NCBI RefSeq assembly: GCF_019550795.1
Contig: NZ_CP080545.1
Span: 1,941,501-2,005,500 of the forward strand
DNA length: 64,000 nt
Source of the DNA: Paenibacillus sp. sptzw28
GTDB lineage: Bacteria; Bacillota; Bacilli; Paenibacillales; Paenibacillaceae
Reading direction: 5' to 3'
The translations under genes were made by a program, and so were the position numbers. The notes beneath the pieces are model-generated. The model was not told the origin of the DNA. It saw only the letters and a program-made list of their open reading frames with translations, and searched no databases. Positions 45,811-53,430 of this stretch are shown in pieces; position 1 is the stretch's first letter, and every line of letters starts with the position of its first letter.

Positions 45811-46533
45811 TTGAAAGCTGTCATCTTGGCCGGCGGAACCGGGACGCGGTTACTGCCGCTTACAAGACTGATGAACAAACATTTACTGCCCGTCGGGAAG
45901 CTTCCAATGATTTGTTACAGTATTGAGAAGCTCAAAGAAGCAGGCATAACCGACATTCTGATCGTTACGGGGCGGGACGCAGCGGGATCGTTCACATCGT
46001 TTCTGGGAAGCGGCCGCGATTACGAAGTTTCGCTGACCTACCGGGTTCAGGAGGAAGCAGGGGGAATCGCCCAGGCGCTGGAATTGGCGCGGCCGTTCGT
46101 CGCCGGTGACCGGAAATTCCTTGTACTGCTCGGAGATAATTTATTCGAGGAGCCGTTAAAGCCGCACCTTGAAGCATTTGAACGTCAGCCGGAGGGGGCG
46201 ATGGTGCTGCTCAAAAAGGTACCGGACCCGGAGCGCTACGGTGTCCCGGTATTCGGCGAGAACGGCGCCATTCTCCGAATCGATGAGAAACCGTCCCTTC
46301 CTCAGACGGACAGCTGCGTAACCGGTATTTATCTGTTCGACAACTCGGTGTTTACGTTTATTGCCGGGCAAACGCCTTCGCAGCGAGGAGAACTGGAAAT
46401 TACCGATGTGAATAACGCATATGCAGCAAAAGGGCTGCTGAAGCATTCCCTGTTAAGCGGTTGGTGGACGGATGCCGGGACTTTCGAATCCCTGTATGAA
46501 GCTTCCGCGAAGCTTATGGGGACCGCGCCATGA
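45811..46533 (+). CDS. Sugar-1-phosphate nucleotidyltransferase (RmlA/SpsI-like)
   Basis: A protein of 240 residues. The N-terminal signature MKAVILAGGTGTRLLPLTRLMNKHLLPVG and LLGDNLFEEPL, RYGVPVF, IDEKP and WWTDAGTFESL are typical of glucose-1-phosphate thymidylyltransferases. It is the short form (about 240 rather than 290 residues), like SpsI of the Bacillus subtilis spore polysaccharide operon. It makes a dTDP- (or related) sugar donor for the neighbouring transferases. The TTG start follows GGAGG. It overlaps the next gene by 4 bases. Confidence 0.92.
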   Translation: MKAVILAGGTGTRLLPLTRLMNKHLLPVGKLPMICYSIEKLKEAGITDILIVTGRDAAGSFTSFLGSGRDYEVSLTYRVQEEAGGIAQALELARPFVAGDRKFLVLLGDNLFEEPLKPHLEAFERQPEGAMVLLKKVPDPERYGVPVFGENGAILRIDEKPSLPQTDSCVTGIYLFDNSVFTFIAGQTPSQRGELEITDVNNAYAAKGLLKHSLLSGWWTDAGTFESLYEASAKLMGTAP

Positions 46534-47687
46534 GCGGCCGAAATAAAATATTTCATAACCGGTCGATTATGCCGGTTGTGGTTACTCATGCCGTGATGAA
46601 CGGTCCTAAGCCTGAACAACCGGCATCGCCCAAGAGGGTAAGGAATCTGCAGCCCCGGACATCTCCCAAGCGGAAGGCAGCCGGCGCACCGGCCGGGCAA
46701 ACCCGAAGCCGCATTGCGGGAGATAAACGGACTTATTCATCCAAGAAACGGACAAGATTGGGGGTTCGCCCTGTTTCCAAAGGCCAGCACCGTCGTCTGC
46801 GGAAGCAGTCGAACGGTAAGCTCAGGCAGGAGACGTACGTAGAAACGGAAGCGCATGATCACCGCGAGTCCGCTTTTACCGCAGGCTACGAGCTTGGTAA
46901 ATACGAAGGCGGCGAACAATGGCTGGAGCAATTGGTGCCGGCGAATGTGCTGCTTCCCGAGGTGACCCTTCAGGAGGTTATTGCCGCCGGCGTTGAACGG
47001 CTGCGGCCGATGCTTTATCCGCTAATTGATGTCCAGGATGTATATGCGGAGATGGAGCAAGCCATTGTGTCGGATCGGCCGTGCGCAGTAGTCAGATTAG
47101 GCGACGGGGAGCTTCTCGCGCTTTCGCAGGGAGGCGTTTATGATGTCGAAACGGTGAAGAGGGAAGGCCGGTTTCTACCCTATGCAGGGGTAGATCCCCC
47201 GGATTTCGCCGCACGCGACCAGCTCGCACTGGCTGTACGTCATGCACAGATCGTGGGAGTACCGCAATCGAGACGGAAACATTTCCAACCGTTGCTGCAT
47301 CCGGTTCTGCGAAGCCACGATATTGACGCCGGATCGCTGCGAATGACGAATTCCACGATTAATTACGGCTTATATCAAGCGGGACTGCTTACCCAACTGC
47401 TTACAGGCCGCAAGCTTCTTGTTATCGGTAATGCGGCGTCTGAACTGGCACGTGTGTTGACGGGACGCGGATATACGGTGTCCGGAGTCATCAGTCCGGT
47501 TAAAGGTTTTCCCGATATTGAGCGGGTCATGGCGGAGTTGCGGGACTCTGACTTCGATCTGGCGCTCGTTTCCGCAGGAATTCCGGCGGTTATCCTCTGC
47601 TGGAGGATCGCGGCGGAACGGGGGAAGGTGGCACTCGATTTCGGCCATATGGCCGATATGATCGTCAATGGGAACTATACGCTCTAA
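46530..47687 (+). CDS. GT-D-fold glycosyltransferase with basic N-terminus and Gly-Tyr motif
   Basis: A protein of 385 residues. Residues 1-105 are Arg/Lys/Pro-rich and basic. Residues ~113-128 carry AFTAGYELGKYEGGEQW. The catalytic part (~140-385) resembles the GT-D fold first described for DUF1792 proteins: VVRLGDGELLALSQG with the D-x-E motif near the start, and KVALDFGHMADMIV at the end. Such enzymes extend glycans on Ser-rich repeat adhesins in streptococci. That makes a role on the Ser/Thr-rich repeat protein of this locus attractive, though inferred. ATGA overlap with the nucleotidyltransferase gene. Confidence 0.78.
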   Translation: MSGRNKIFHNRSIMPVVVTHAVMNGPKPEQPASPKRVRNLQPRTSPKRKAAGAPAGQTRSRIAGDKRTYSSKKRTRLGVRPVSKGQHRRLRKQSNGKLRQETYVETEAHDHRESAFTAGYELGKYEGGEQWLEQLVPANVLLPEVTLQEVIAAGVERLRPMLYPLIDVQDVYAEMEQAIVSDRPCAVVRLGDGELLALSQGGVYDVETVKREGRFLPYAGVDPPDFAARDQLALAVRHAQIVGVPQSRRKHFQPLLHPVLRSHDIDAGSLRMTNSTINYGLYQAGLLTQLLTGRKLLVIGNAASELARVLTGRGYTVSGVISPVKGFPDIERVMAELRDSDFDLALVSAGIPAVILCWRIAAERGKVALDFGHMADMIVNGNYTL

Positions 47688-47732
47688 TCGATGACCGGTT
47701 TGAAGGATAAGCGAAAATAGGGGTGGAAACCG

Positions 47733-49109
47733 ATGATACGGAAGAGACGGAAGAGACGGAAAGTACGTTCGCCTAAAAGGCGCCGGCCCGCTCGTTCCGC
47801 CGTCCGCGTCCCTCAAGGTTATCCGGTAGGCCATGAGGCCGGATATCAGCAAGGGATGCGCGCGGGCTACGATAGCTTCGGCACGTTTTTCGAAGGAACG
47901 AGCATAATTATTCCCAGCTTCAACCAGGTCGACTATTTGAAGCAATGTATAGAGAGCATAGGGGAGCACACCGATCTTTCCTATGAAATCATTGTTGTCG
48001 ACAACGCCTCGAAGGACGGAACTAGTAAATATTTGCGGAGTACCGGCAATCTTGTGCGATACCGCATTCTGGAAACGAACCGGGGATTTGCCGGCGCTAC
48101 CAATATTGGTATGATGATGGCCAAAGGTAAAACGATGCTGCTGCTGAATAATGATACCATCGTTACCGAGCGCTGGCTGGCTAACATGCTGCAGTGCCTC
48201 AATAGTGATCCGAAGATCGGCATGGTGGGACCGGTGACCAATTTTATCAGCGGGGATCAGCGCATCAGTGTGCCCTATACCCGGATAGAAGATATGCACG
48301 GTTTTGCCGAGAGCTTCAATGTGCCCGATCCGGCCAAATGGCAGCGAACCGATCGATTGACCGGCTTTTGCCTGCTGTTCCGCCGGGAATTGTGGGAGCG
48401 AACCGGTTTTCTTGACGAGGGCTATGCGGTGGGGAATTTCGAGGATGACGATTACAATATCCGCGTTCGCCTGCAGGGATATTCGCTTGTCATCGCCCGC
48501 GATACGTTCATACATCACTATGGCAGCGTGAGTATGAATGCCCTCGGGGAACAGCTCACCGAGGTGAATGACCGTAATATGCAGTTTTATATGGACAAAT
48601 GGGGCAATCCCCATGAGCTGGTGCACCGGGTTAAAGAAATGGTACGTGTGCGGGCAGGCGGAGGGGAACCTGAGCTGCAGCAAATGGGCGAAACGGCGTT
48701 TTTCCCGCAAGGAATCGCTGCGCGCGGAGTCGGCGAGACACTATTTTGGATCGAAGGCGGTCTGCGCCGTCCGATCATGGGCATGCTCTCGCTGCCGGTT
48801 GCGAGGTTGTCGCTGGTTGATCTTAGGCGGTGGCCGCTTGGAGAAGCGATTTCGGCGGAAGAAGCCGAAGCTCGTTGGCACGGACGAGGCGATCAGCCGG
48901 CGTCGGTAAGCGGACTGATCGCACCGGGACCTGACGGATTCGTCTATGTGCTGGAGAACGGAATGCGGCGCAGAGTGGCGAGCCAAACCGCTATGCAGGC
49001 GTGGGGCTTGCACAGTAAGCCGCTTGCCGCATTGTCCGCCGAGCAAATCGCTGCGATGGCGGAAGGTCTGCCCATCATCGCTCCGGTGCGGGTTGCGGCG
49101 CATTTGTAA
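47733..49109 (+). CDS. GT2 glycosyltransferase with basic/Gly-Tyr N-terminus and two C-terminal repeat modules
   Basis: A protein of 458 residues. Residues 1-28 are almost all basic (RKRRKRRKVRSPKRRRP). Residues 29-48 are GYPVGHEAGYQQGMRAGYDS, the clearest Gly-Tyr motif here. The GT-A domain spans ~52-300: SIIIPSFNQVDYLKQCI, IVVDNASKDGT, LLLNNDTIV, FEDDDYNIRVRLQG. Two C-terminal modules follow: FWIEGGLRRPIMGM with an L-rich tail, and VYVLENGMRRRVASQ with EQIAAMAEGLPI. The same module ends the GT4 protein at 55839-57377. It is a paralogue of the 45041-45787 product. GGGGTGG precedes the ATG. Confidence 0.85.
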   Translation: MIRKRRKRRKVRSPKRRRPARSAVRVPQGYPVGHEAGYQQGMRAGYDSFGTFFEGTSIIIPSFNQVDYLKQCIESIGEHTDLSYEIIVVDNASKDGTSKYLRSTGNLVRYRILETNRGFAGATNIGMMMAKGKTMLLLNNDTIVTERWLANMLQCLNSDPKIGMVGPVTNFISGDQRISVPYTRIEDMHGFAESFNVPDPAKWQRTDRLTGFCLLFRRELWERTGFLDEGYAVGNFEDDDYNIRVRLQGYSLVIARDTFIHHYGSVSMNALGEQLTEVNDRNMQFYMDKWGNPHELVHRVKEMVRVRAGGGEPELQQMGETAFFPQGIAARGVGETLFWIEGGLRRPIMGMLSLPVARLSLVDLRRWPLGEAISAEEAEARWHGRGDQPASVSGLIAPGPDGFVYVLENGMRRRVASQTAMQAWGLHSKPLAALSAEQIAAMAEGLPIIAPVRVAAHL

Positions 49110-49193
49110 GCTGTCAAAGCGGCGCCGGCTCTTTAACAGTGTCATGCGCGTTCCGCGTGCATATGCTGATAGTGAACAGGGAGGGTCAGTGAC

Positions 49194-49481
49194 ATGCATC
49201 ATATTGTAACGGAACTGGTCGAGCATATGTCGCATTCTCACGAGCAAATGGTGCGTGTCCTTGAGGCGGAGCGCCACGTTGCGGTACGAATGGCTCAATT
49301 GGTGCATGCTTTGCCGGATCAGCATCCGAATTTCGGCGGGGTAAGCGAATTGATGGACCAATCGAAGGAGCTGACCAAGAGTGTTATCGCTTATTTGAAC
49401 GGTATAGCCGAGCTGCAGGAGACGATAGCTCTGACTATTTCTTCCGTAATGAAAGAGCTTGGCGGCGAGGAAGAAGAATAA
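49194..49481 (+). CDS. Small helical protein A of a three-paralogue set
   Basis: A protein of 95 residues, predicted all-helical, acidic at the C-terminus (GGEEEE), without membrane segment or known domain. One helix reads EQMVRVLEAERHVAVRMAQLV and a second ELTKSVIAYLNGIAELQET. The two products that follow show the same two-helix plan (bulky residues, then V-x-x-I/V-L-E, then a second helix). It lies 84 bases after a glycosyltransferase gene and before two relatives. A structural or adaptor role at the spore or cell surface is a guess from context. Confidence 0.65.
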   Translation: MHHIVTELVEHMSHSHEQMVRVLEAERHVAVRMAQLVHALPDQHPNFGGVSELMDQSKELTKSVIAYLNGIAELQETIALTISSVMKELGGEEEE

Positions 49482-49508
49482 GGCGGGGTAAAAGGAGAGT
49501 GCTGAGCT

Positions 49509-49820
49509 ATGGGTCGGGAAACGGCATATGCGCGAATGCTGGATGCCTCCGCCAAACTTCAGTGGAACGTGGCGATGATCCTGGAAGCCAAAGCGGTCGA
49601 GGCCGAGAAGGTCCGCAGCTGGCTGTGTAATCATGTCACGCCGGATGCGTTTTCGGATCACGAGGAGCATTTGAAGGAGACTTTGAATGTCCATGATAAA
49701 GTAGTTGATGTAATAGAGAGCCTTACCAAGGTGAACCAAGGCATGGTGAACGTCCTGAAGGCTGCGCTCCGTCAAGAACAGGAGGGCTTTGGCTTCGATA
49801 TGGGAGATAAGGACTTATGA
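49509..49820 (+). CDS. Small helical protein B of a three-paralogue set
   Basis: A protein of 103 residues. The first helix SAKLQWNVAMILEAKAVEAE aligns with VRVLEAERHVA of protein A and ARSQQAVARILESIAD of protein C. The second helix VVDVIESLTKVNQGMVNVLKAAL corresponds to VIAYLNGIAELQETIAL of A. It is acidic overall and has one cysteine. AAAGGAGAG precedes the ATG; it overlaps protein C by 4 bases. No known family recognised. Confidence 0.65.
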   Translation: MGRETAYARMLDASAKLQWNVAMILEAKAVEAEKVRSWLCNHVTPDAFSDHEEHLKETLNVHDKVVDVIESLTKVNQGMVNVLKAALRQEQEGFGFDMGDKDL

Positions 49821-50137
49821 ATATAGTTCGAAATGAGGGAGAGGCGCGGATCGAACTGGTCCGTTCAATTGCCCGCAGCCAGCAGGCCGTCGCCCGCATT
49901 TTGGAGAGTATAGCGGATATATCGGAGCACTCGCCGGGACTGTCCAAATCGATTCGCGAGAACGTAAGGTCGCTTACCGCGCTGCAGCTTACAATGGCAG
50001 AGGCGGTTTCGTGTGTTCGAATGAGGCGGTTGAAGCAGGGGATACCTGCAAAACCATGGCTCCAAGCGGGTGCAATCTCCTTTGATGCGGCTCCGTCCGA
50101 GGGCAGGTCAGAGACCAACGGGAGGAAACTGTTGTGA
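49817..50137 (+). CDS. Small helical protein C of a three-paralogue set
   Basis: A protein of 106 residues. The helix ELVRSIARSQQAVARILESI is followed by ISEHSPGLSKSIRENVRSL and a third stretch LQLTMAEAVSCVRMRRL. A ~35-residue tail with no structure ends in a basic patch (ETNGRKLL). It shares the Q-x-x-V-A-x-I-L-E core with protein B. It overlaps both neighbours by 4 bases, so the three small proteins and the basic Gly-Tyr peptide are probably made in fixed proportion. Confidence 0.65.
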   Translation: MNIVRNEGEARIELVRSIARSQQAVARILESIADISEHSPGLSKSIRENVRSLTALQLTMAEAVSCVRMRRLKQGIPAKPWLQAGAISFDAAPSEGRSETNGRKLL

Positions 50138-50424
50138 AAGCACGAGCGAGAAAAGCGGGTCGACGCCGGCGTCCGGCTGCGGCAGCGAGAACAAAACGGC
50201 GGATTCAGCGGTCTGCTGCTGCAAAACCAAGGAAATCGAGCCGGTCCGCCGGCATGCGCAAAGGCAAACCGGTAAAGCGGAGGCGTCAACAGGCCAGAAA
50301 AGCAAACAATGCCGCGAGCGCCTATAATCAGTCGTTTGATCAGGCCTATAATGAGGGATATAACGCAGGCTTTGCGAAAGGCTTTGAAGACGGGCATCAA
50401 CTGGCATATGAGCAGCAGCCGTAA
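50134..50424 (+). CDS. Small basic protein with Gly-Tyr motif and no catalytic domain
   Basis: A protein of 96 residues. Residues 1-60 are over one-third Arg/Lys (RKAGRRRRPAAAARTKRR). Residues ~63-90 are AYNQSFDQAYNEGYNAGFAK then GFEDGHQLAY, five aromatic/Gly steps at a four-residue period. It is in effect the N-terminal module of the neighbouring glycosyltransferases as a stand-alone protein, which supports the idea that the module has a function of its own. It is the last gene of the run, followed by a hairpin. Confidence 0.7.
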   Translation: MKARARKAGRRRRPAAAARTKRRIQRSAAAKPRKSSRSAGMRKGKPVKRRRQQARKANNAASAYNQSFDQAYNEGYNAGFAKGFEDGHQLAYEQQP

Positions 50425-50426
50425 CA

Positions 50427-50452
50427 AAGCGACCGCAGAAAAGCGGTCGCTT
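50427..50452. terminator. Hairpin between convergent genes
   Basis: Perfect arms AAGCGACCGC and GCGGTCGCTT around AGAAAA. There is no long T-run on either side, but the position between two convergent stops supports a bidirectional terminator. Confidence 0.6.
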
Positions 50453-50464
50453 AACGGCTTTAAG

Positions 50465-51742
50465 CTACCTTACAATGAGCTGTTCCCGGTCAGGTCCGAC
50501 CGATATGAAGCGGACGGGCACTTCGATGAGATTCTCAATTTGGAGTACATAATTCTGTGCATGCGGGGGAAGCTCATCAAACTTGCGAATATGGGATATG
50601 TCTGCCTTCCAGCCCGGAAGCTCGTCAAGAACCGGCTTCGCTGAGCCGATTATGGCCGAAACGGGAAATTGCGTCGTTGATGAGCCGTTGATTCCATACG
50701 CGGTGCAAACAGGTATTTTATCCAGGTAACCGAGGACATCGAGATTGGTCAGAGCCGCTTCCGTAGCACCCTGCAGCATGCAGCCGTACCGGGTCGCCAC
50801 CGCATCGAACCAGCCGATTCGTCTCGGACGTCCTGTGTTAACGCCGTATTCTCCGGAATCGCCTCCGCGCCTCCGAAGCTCTTCTGCCGCCGGTCCCACG
50901 ATTTCCGAGACAAGTGGGCCTTCTCCGACCGAGCTGGAATAAGCCTTGGTTACCGCCACGATACGGGTAATCGCATGCGGGGGTAACCCGGCTCCGACGG
51001 CGGCATAACCGGCCAGAGTTGAAGAAGAGGTCGAGAAAGGATAAATTCCATGGTCCGGATCGCGCAGAGCGCCAAGCTGTCCTTCAACCAGTATCGGGCG
51101 GCCGCTCCGTACAGCCTGAAGCAGCAGTTCGGAGGTGTTGCATACATACGGCCGGAGCCTTTCCGCTTGCTTTCCGAGTTCGGCGGCAATGAGCTGCGCA
51201 TTCACGCGGGGCTTATGATACAGATGCTCAAGAAGAATATTTTTCGCCGTAAGAGCGGCTTCCAGGCGTTCCAGTAAACGCTTCTGATCATATAAGTCCG
51301 CCACTTGAATGCCGAGCTTTGCCGCTTTATCGGCATAGAACGGTGCTATGCCGGATTTGGTTGAACCAAACCTGCGGTCCCCTAACCGTTCCTCCTCCAG
51401 CTCATCAAATTGTTTATGAATCGGAAGCACGATTTGCGCGCGGTCTGAGACCTTTAAACGGGGCTCGGAAATTCCCCTGGCGGTCAACGCATCGAGCTCT
51501 TGAAACAGATCGGTGAGATTAAGCGCCACACCGGGACCGATAACGTTCGTCACCCCCGGATAAAAGACACCCGAGGGAAGAATGCGGAGCGCAAACTTCC
51601 CAAGCGAGTTGATGATCGTATGCCCCGCATTGCTGCCGCCCTGAAATCGGACCACGAAACTTGCATCGGCCGCAAGAGCATCGGTCATTTTACCCTTTCC
51701 TTCATCGCCCCAGTTCGCACCTGCAACAGCCGTTACGCTCAA
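50465..51742 (-). CDS. Adenylosuccinate synthetase-like protein (diverged PurA)
   Basis: A protein of 425 residues. PurA makes adenylosuccinate from IMP, Asp and GTP. The N-terminal NWGDEGKGKMTD and RFQGGSNAGHTI keep the catalytic Asp and His. NTGRPRRIGWFDAVA and the C-terminal DELPPHAQNYVLQIENL...ISVGPDREQ are close to normal PurA. The middle departs from the family: EGQLGALRDPDHGIYPFSTSSS replaces the usual EGAQGxxLDxDHGTYPFVTSSN. It stands divergent from a LysR gene, inside a glycosylation locus, not in a purine operon. It may be a second PurA with special regulation or altered substrate; the main purA should lie elsewhere. Confidence 0.85.
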   Translation of the reverse strand: MSVTAVAGANWGDEGKGKMTDALAADASFVVRFQGGSNAGHTIINSLGKFALRILPSGVFYPGVTNVIGPGVALNLTDLFQELDALTARGISEPRLKVSDRAQIVLPIHKQFDELEEERLGDRRFGSTKSGIAPFYADKAAKLGIQVADLYDQKRLLERLEAALTAKNILLEHLYHKPRVNAQLIAAELGKQAERLRPYVCNTSELLLQAVRSGRPILVEGQLGALRDPDHGIYPFSTSSSTLAGYAAVGAGLPPHAITRIVAVTKAYSSSVGEGPLVSEIVGPAAEELRRRGGDSGEYGVNTGRPRRIGWFDAVATRYGCMLQGATEAALTNLDVLGYLDKIPVCTAYGINGSSTTQFPVSAIIGSAKPVLDELPGWKADISHIRKFDELPPHAQNYVLQIENLIEVPVRFISVGPDREQLIVR

Positions 51743-51860
51743 GTGGACTCACTCCTTTAAAGGTGATTGTAATGCCTCTTGGCTTAATGATGGTTTTTCG
51801 CCACCACCAGAGGTTGTGCTTGTAACTTGTTCCCGGTCTCTATTATAATTTCAATAGAAA

Positions 51861-51877
51861 TATTAATAAAATTAATA
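51861..51877. promoter_or_regulatory. Palindromic LysR-type operator candidate
   Basis: TATTAATAAAATTAATA has 7-bp perfect arms around AAA and contains the T-N11-A pattern of LysR sites. It lies in the purA-like/lysR divergent region, 34 bases before the regulator start. Confidence 0.45.
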
Positions 51878-51910
51878 TTAGTTATGTCCGATATAAAGGT
51901 GGTTAATGAT

Positions 51911-52813
51911 ATGGTTGAGAATATGGAATGGTACCGGGTGTTTTATTTCACTGCCAAGACAGGAAGCTTGTCCAAGGCTGCAGCCGAGCTGTTCATCACA
52001 CAGCCCGCCGTTACCCATACGATCAAGCAGCTGGAGGCGAAGCTTGGCGGCAGGCTTTTCTTCCGCACCTCCAAAGGTGTGAAACTGACCTCCGAGGGTG
52101 AAACGCTCTATCAATATATTGAACAAGCTTATCACTTTATCGAAAATGGAGAACGAATGATAGCCGAGATGCACCAGCTTAACGATGGGGAAATCAAGAT
52201 AGGTGCCGGCGATACGCTGTGCAAGCATTTTCTGCTGCCGCACCTGAGAACCTTTCACGAGACCTACCCTGCCGTCAAAATACAGGTGACCAACCGGACT
52301 ACGCCTGAGACGGTCGAGCTGCTGAAGCAAGGGAGAATCGATTTGGGCATCGTCAATCTTCCCATTGCCGATAAAGCTTTGGAAATCCGTGAGACGATGC
52401 GGACCCAGGATTGTCTTATCGCCGGCGAAGCTTTCAAGCAGCTTTCGGAGAGGAAGCGTTCATGGGAGGAATTATCGGAATATCCGGTCTTGCTTCTTGA
52501 GAAGGGGAGCGTGACAAGGGCATTCTTTGACCGTTATGCGGAGCGGCAGGGGGTCATCATCAAACCGGAAATTGAACTTGGAAGTGTTGATCTGTTAGTC
52601 GAATTTGCCAGGACAGGCCTCGGAATCGCATGTGTGGTCAGAAATTTCATTGCGGATGAACTGAAGGCCGGAGAGGTTTATGAAATTCAATTGAAAAAAC
52701 CGATCCCTGCCAGAGGAATCGGCATTGTCACCTTAAAGGATGTCCCGCTAAGCGCGGCTGCAGACAGATTTATCCAAGAGGTCTTGTCAGCACATACAAA
52801 TTCGGCGCAGTAA
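51911..52813 (+). CDS. LysR-family transcriptional regulator
   Basis: About 300 residues. The N-terminal helix-turn-helix (TGSLSKAAAELFITQPAVTHTIKQLEAKLG) is followed by LFFRTSKGVKLTSEGE. A substrate-binding domain spans ~95-295 (IKIGAGDTLCKHFLLPHL, RIDLGIVNLP, GIACVVRNFI). The start at ATG 51911 is chosen because AAAGGTGG lies 8 bases upstream; the frame is open from 51827. It is divergent from the purA-like gene, the classical arrangement for LysR control of a neighbour, so purine or aspartate-related effectors are possible. Confidence 0.92.
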   Translation: MVENMEWYRVFYFTAKTGSLSKAAAELFITQPAVTHTIKQLEAKLGGRLFFRTSKGVKLTSEGETLYQYIEQAYHFIENGERMIAEMHQLNDGEIKIGAGDTLCKHFLLPHLRTFHETYPAVKIQVTNRTTPETVELLKQGRIDLGIVNLPIADKALEIRETMRTQDCLIAGEAFKQLSERKRSWEELSEYPVLLLEKGSVTRAFFDRYAERQGVIIKPEIELGSVDLLVEFARTGLGIACVVRNFIADELKAGEVYEIQLKKPIPARGIGIVTLKDVPLSAAADRFIQEVLSAHTNSAQ

Positions 52814-52891
52814 GCCATGATGTACAGTTGATGCTCTCACATCGGGGGCACAGCGATGTCTTTATCCGTTATAGCGTGCACACTGCCGTTA

Positions 52892-53101
52892 TTATGCTTG
52901 AAAACTTTTTTTTGTGCCGTTTGTCAATATCGGGAGCAATTTCGTATCGCTTATCATGGTTGAATTACATATGGGGCAGGCCGGCAGTTCGACGAAGGAG
53001 AAATTGTCTCTCATCCAGCATGAACACCCTTCATTACTGCATGTCCAAATCGTCGTTTCCTCTTCAGGAATAGGCTCCACTTGTTTTTTAGAGAAATGAA
53101 T
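52892..53101 (-). CDS. YdjO-like small cysteine protein (cold-inducible family), possible ATT start
   Basis: About 69 residues with four cysteines in two pairs (WTCSNEGCSCW and ACPICNSTM) and the family core WMRDNFSF. The family is known in Bacillus as cold-induced YdjO; its function is unknown, and the pairs suggest zinc binding. Relatives begin with a short xxFSKK-type stretch before EPIPEE. Here that stretch (HFSKKQV) is encoded, but the codon at the expected start (53101-53099) is ATT, about 7 bases after GAGGAGGG. GTG 53080 is the first standard start, but has no ribosome binding site. Translation from ATT, as in infC, is the likely reading. Confidence 0.7.
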   Translation of the reverse strand: MHFSKKQVEPIPEEETTIWTCSNEGCSCWMRDNFSFVELPACPICNSTMISDTKLLPILTNGTKKSFQA

Positions 53102-53117
53102 AACAAACCCTCCTCAG

Positions 53118-53141
53118 AGTTTTTAGCGTTAGCTAAAAACT
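53118..53141. repeat. Perfect 10-bp palindrome upstream of the ydjO-like gene
   Basis: AGTTTTTAGC, loop GTTA, GCTAAAAACT. A third copy of AGTTTTTAGC lies at 53162-53171. It sits directly before the ribosome binding site of the ydjO-like gene (minus strand), so it is either an operator or a hairpin in the message leader. The ~260 bases onward to the next plus-strand gene hold no recognisable feature. Confidence 0.6.
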
Positions 53142-53430
53142 AGCATCGTAAGCATAAGCTGAGTTTTTAGCGACCTCTTATAATATGTGATTTGGCTTCC
53201 AAATTTATACTATGTATTATTGTACAGGTAATGAACGGTATATGTTACGGTCATAACGTCCTTTTTTCAACCAAAGCCGTCGGTGCGCATGTGAACGGCT
53301 TTTTTCCTGTGTCCTCAGGTGGCGGGACAAACGCCAATTTTAGAGCCCCGGCGGACAAGTGACCAAGAGCCTTGCGTGTCACTCGCATATATATGGAGAC
53401 AGAACGTAGAACAAGGCGGGAGTGTACGTT

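Noticed and set aside
47370..48710. A 446-codon minus-strand open frame across two glycosyltransferase genes
   Set aside because: It spans two strongly supported genes on the other strand and has no start signal or protein similarity.
53383..53391. CATATATAT before the first CgeB gene as a sigma-K or sigma-E -10
   Set aside because: The last two bases do not fit CATANNNTA, and no -35 was seen at the right distance.
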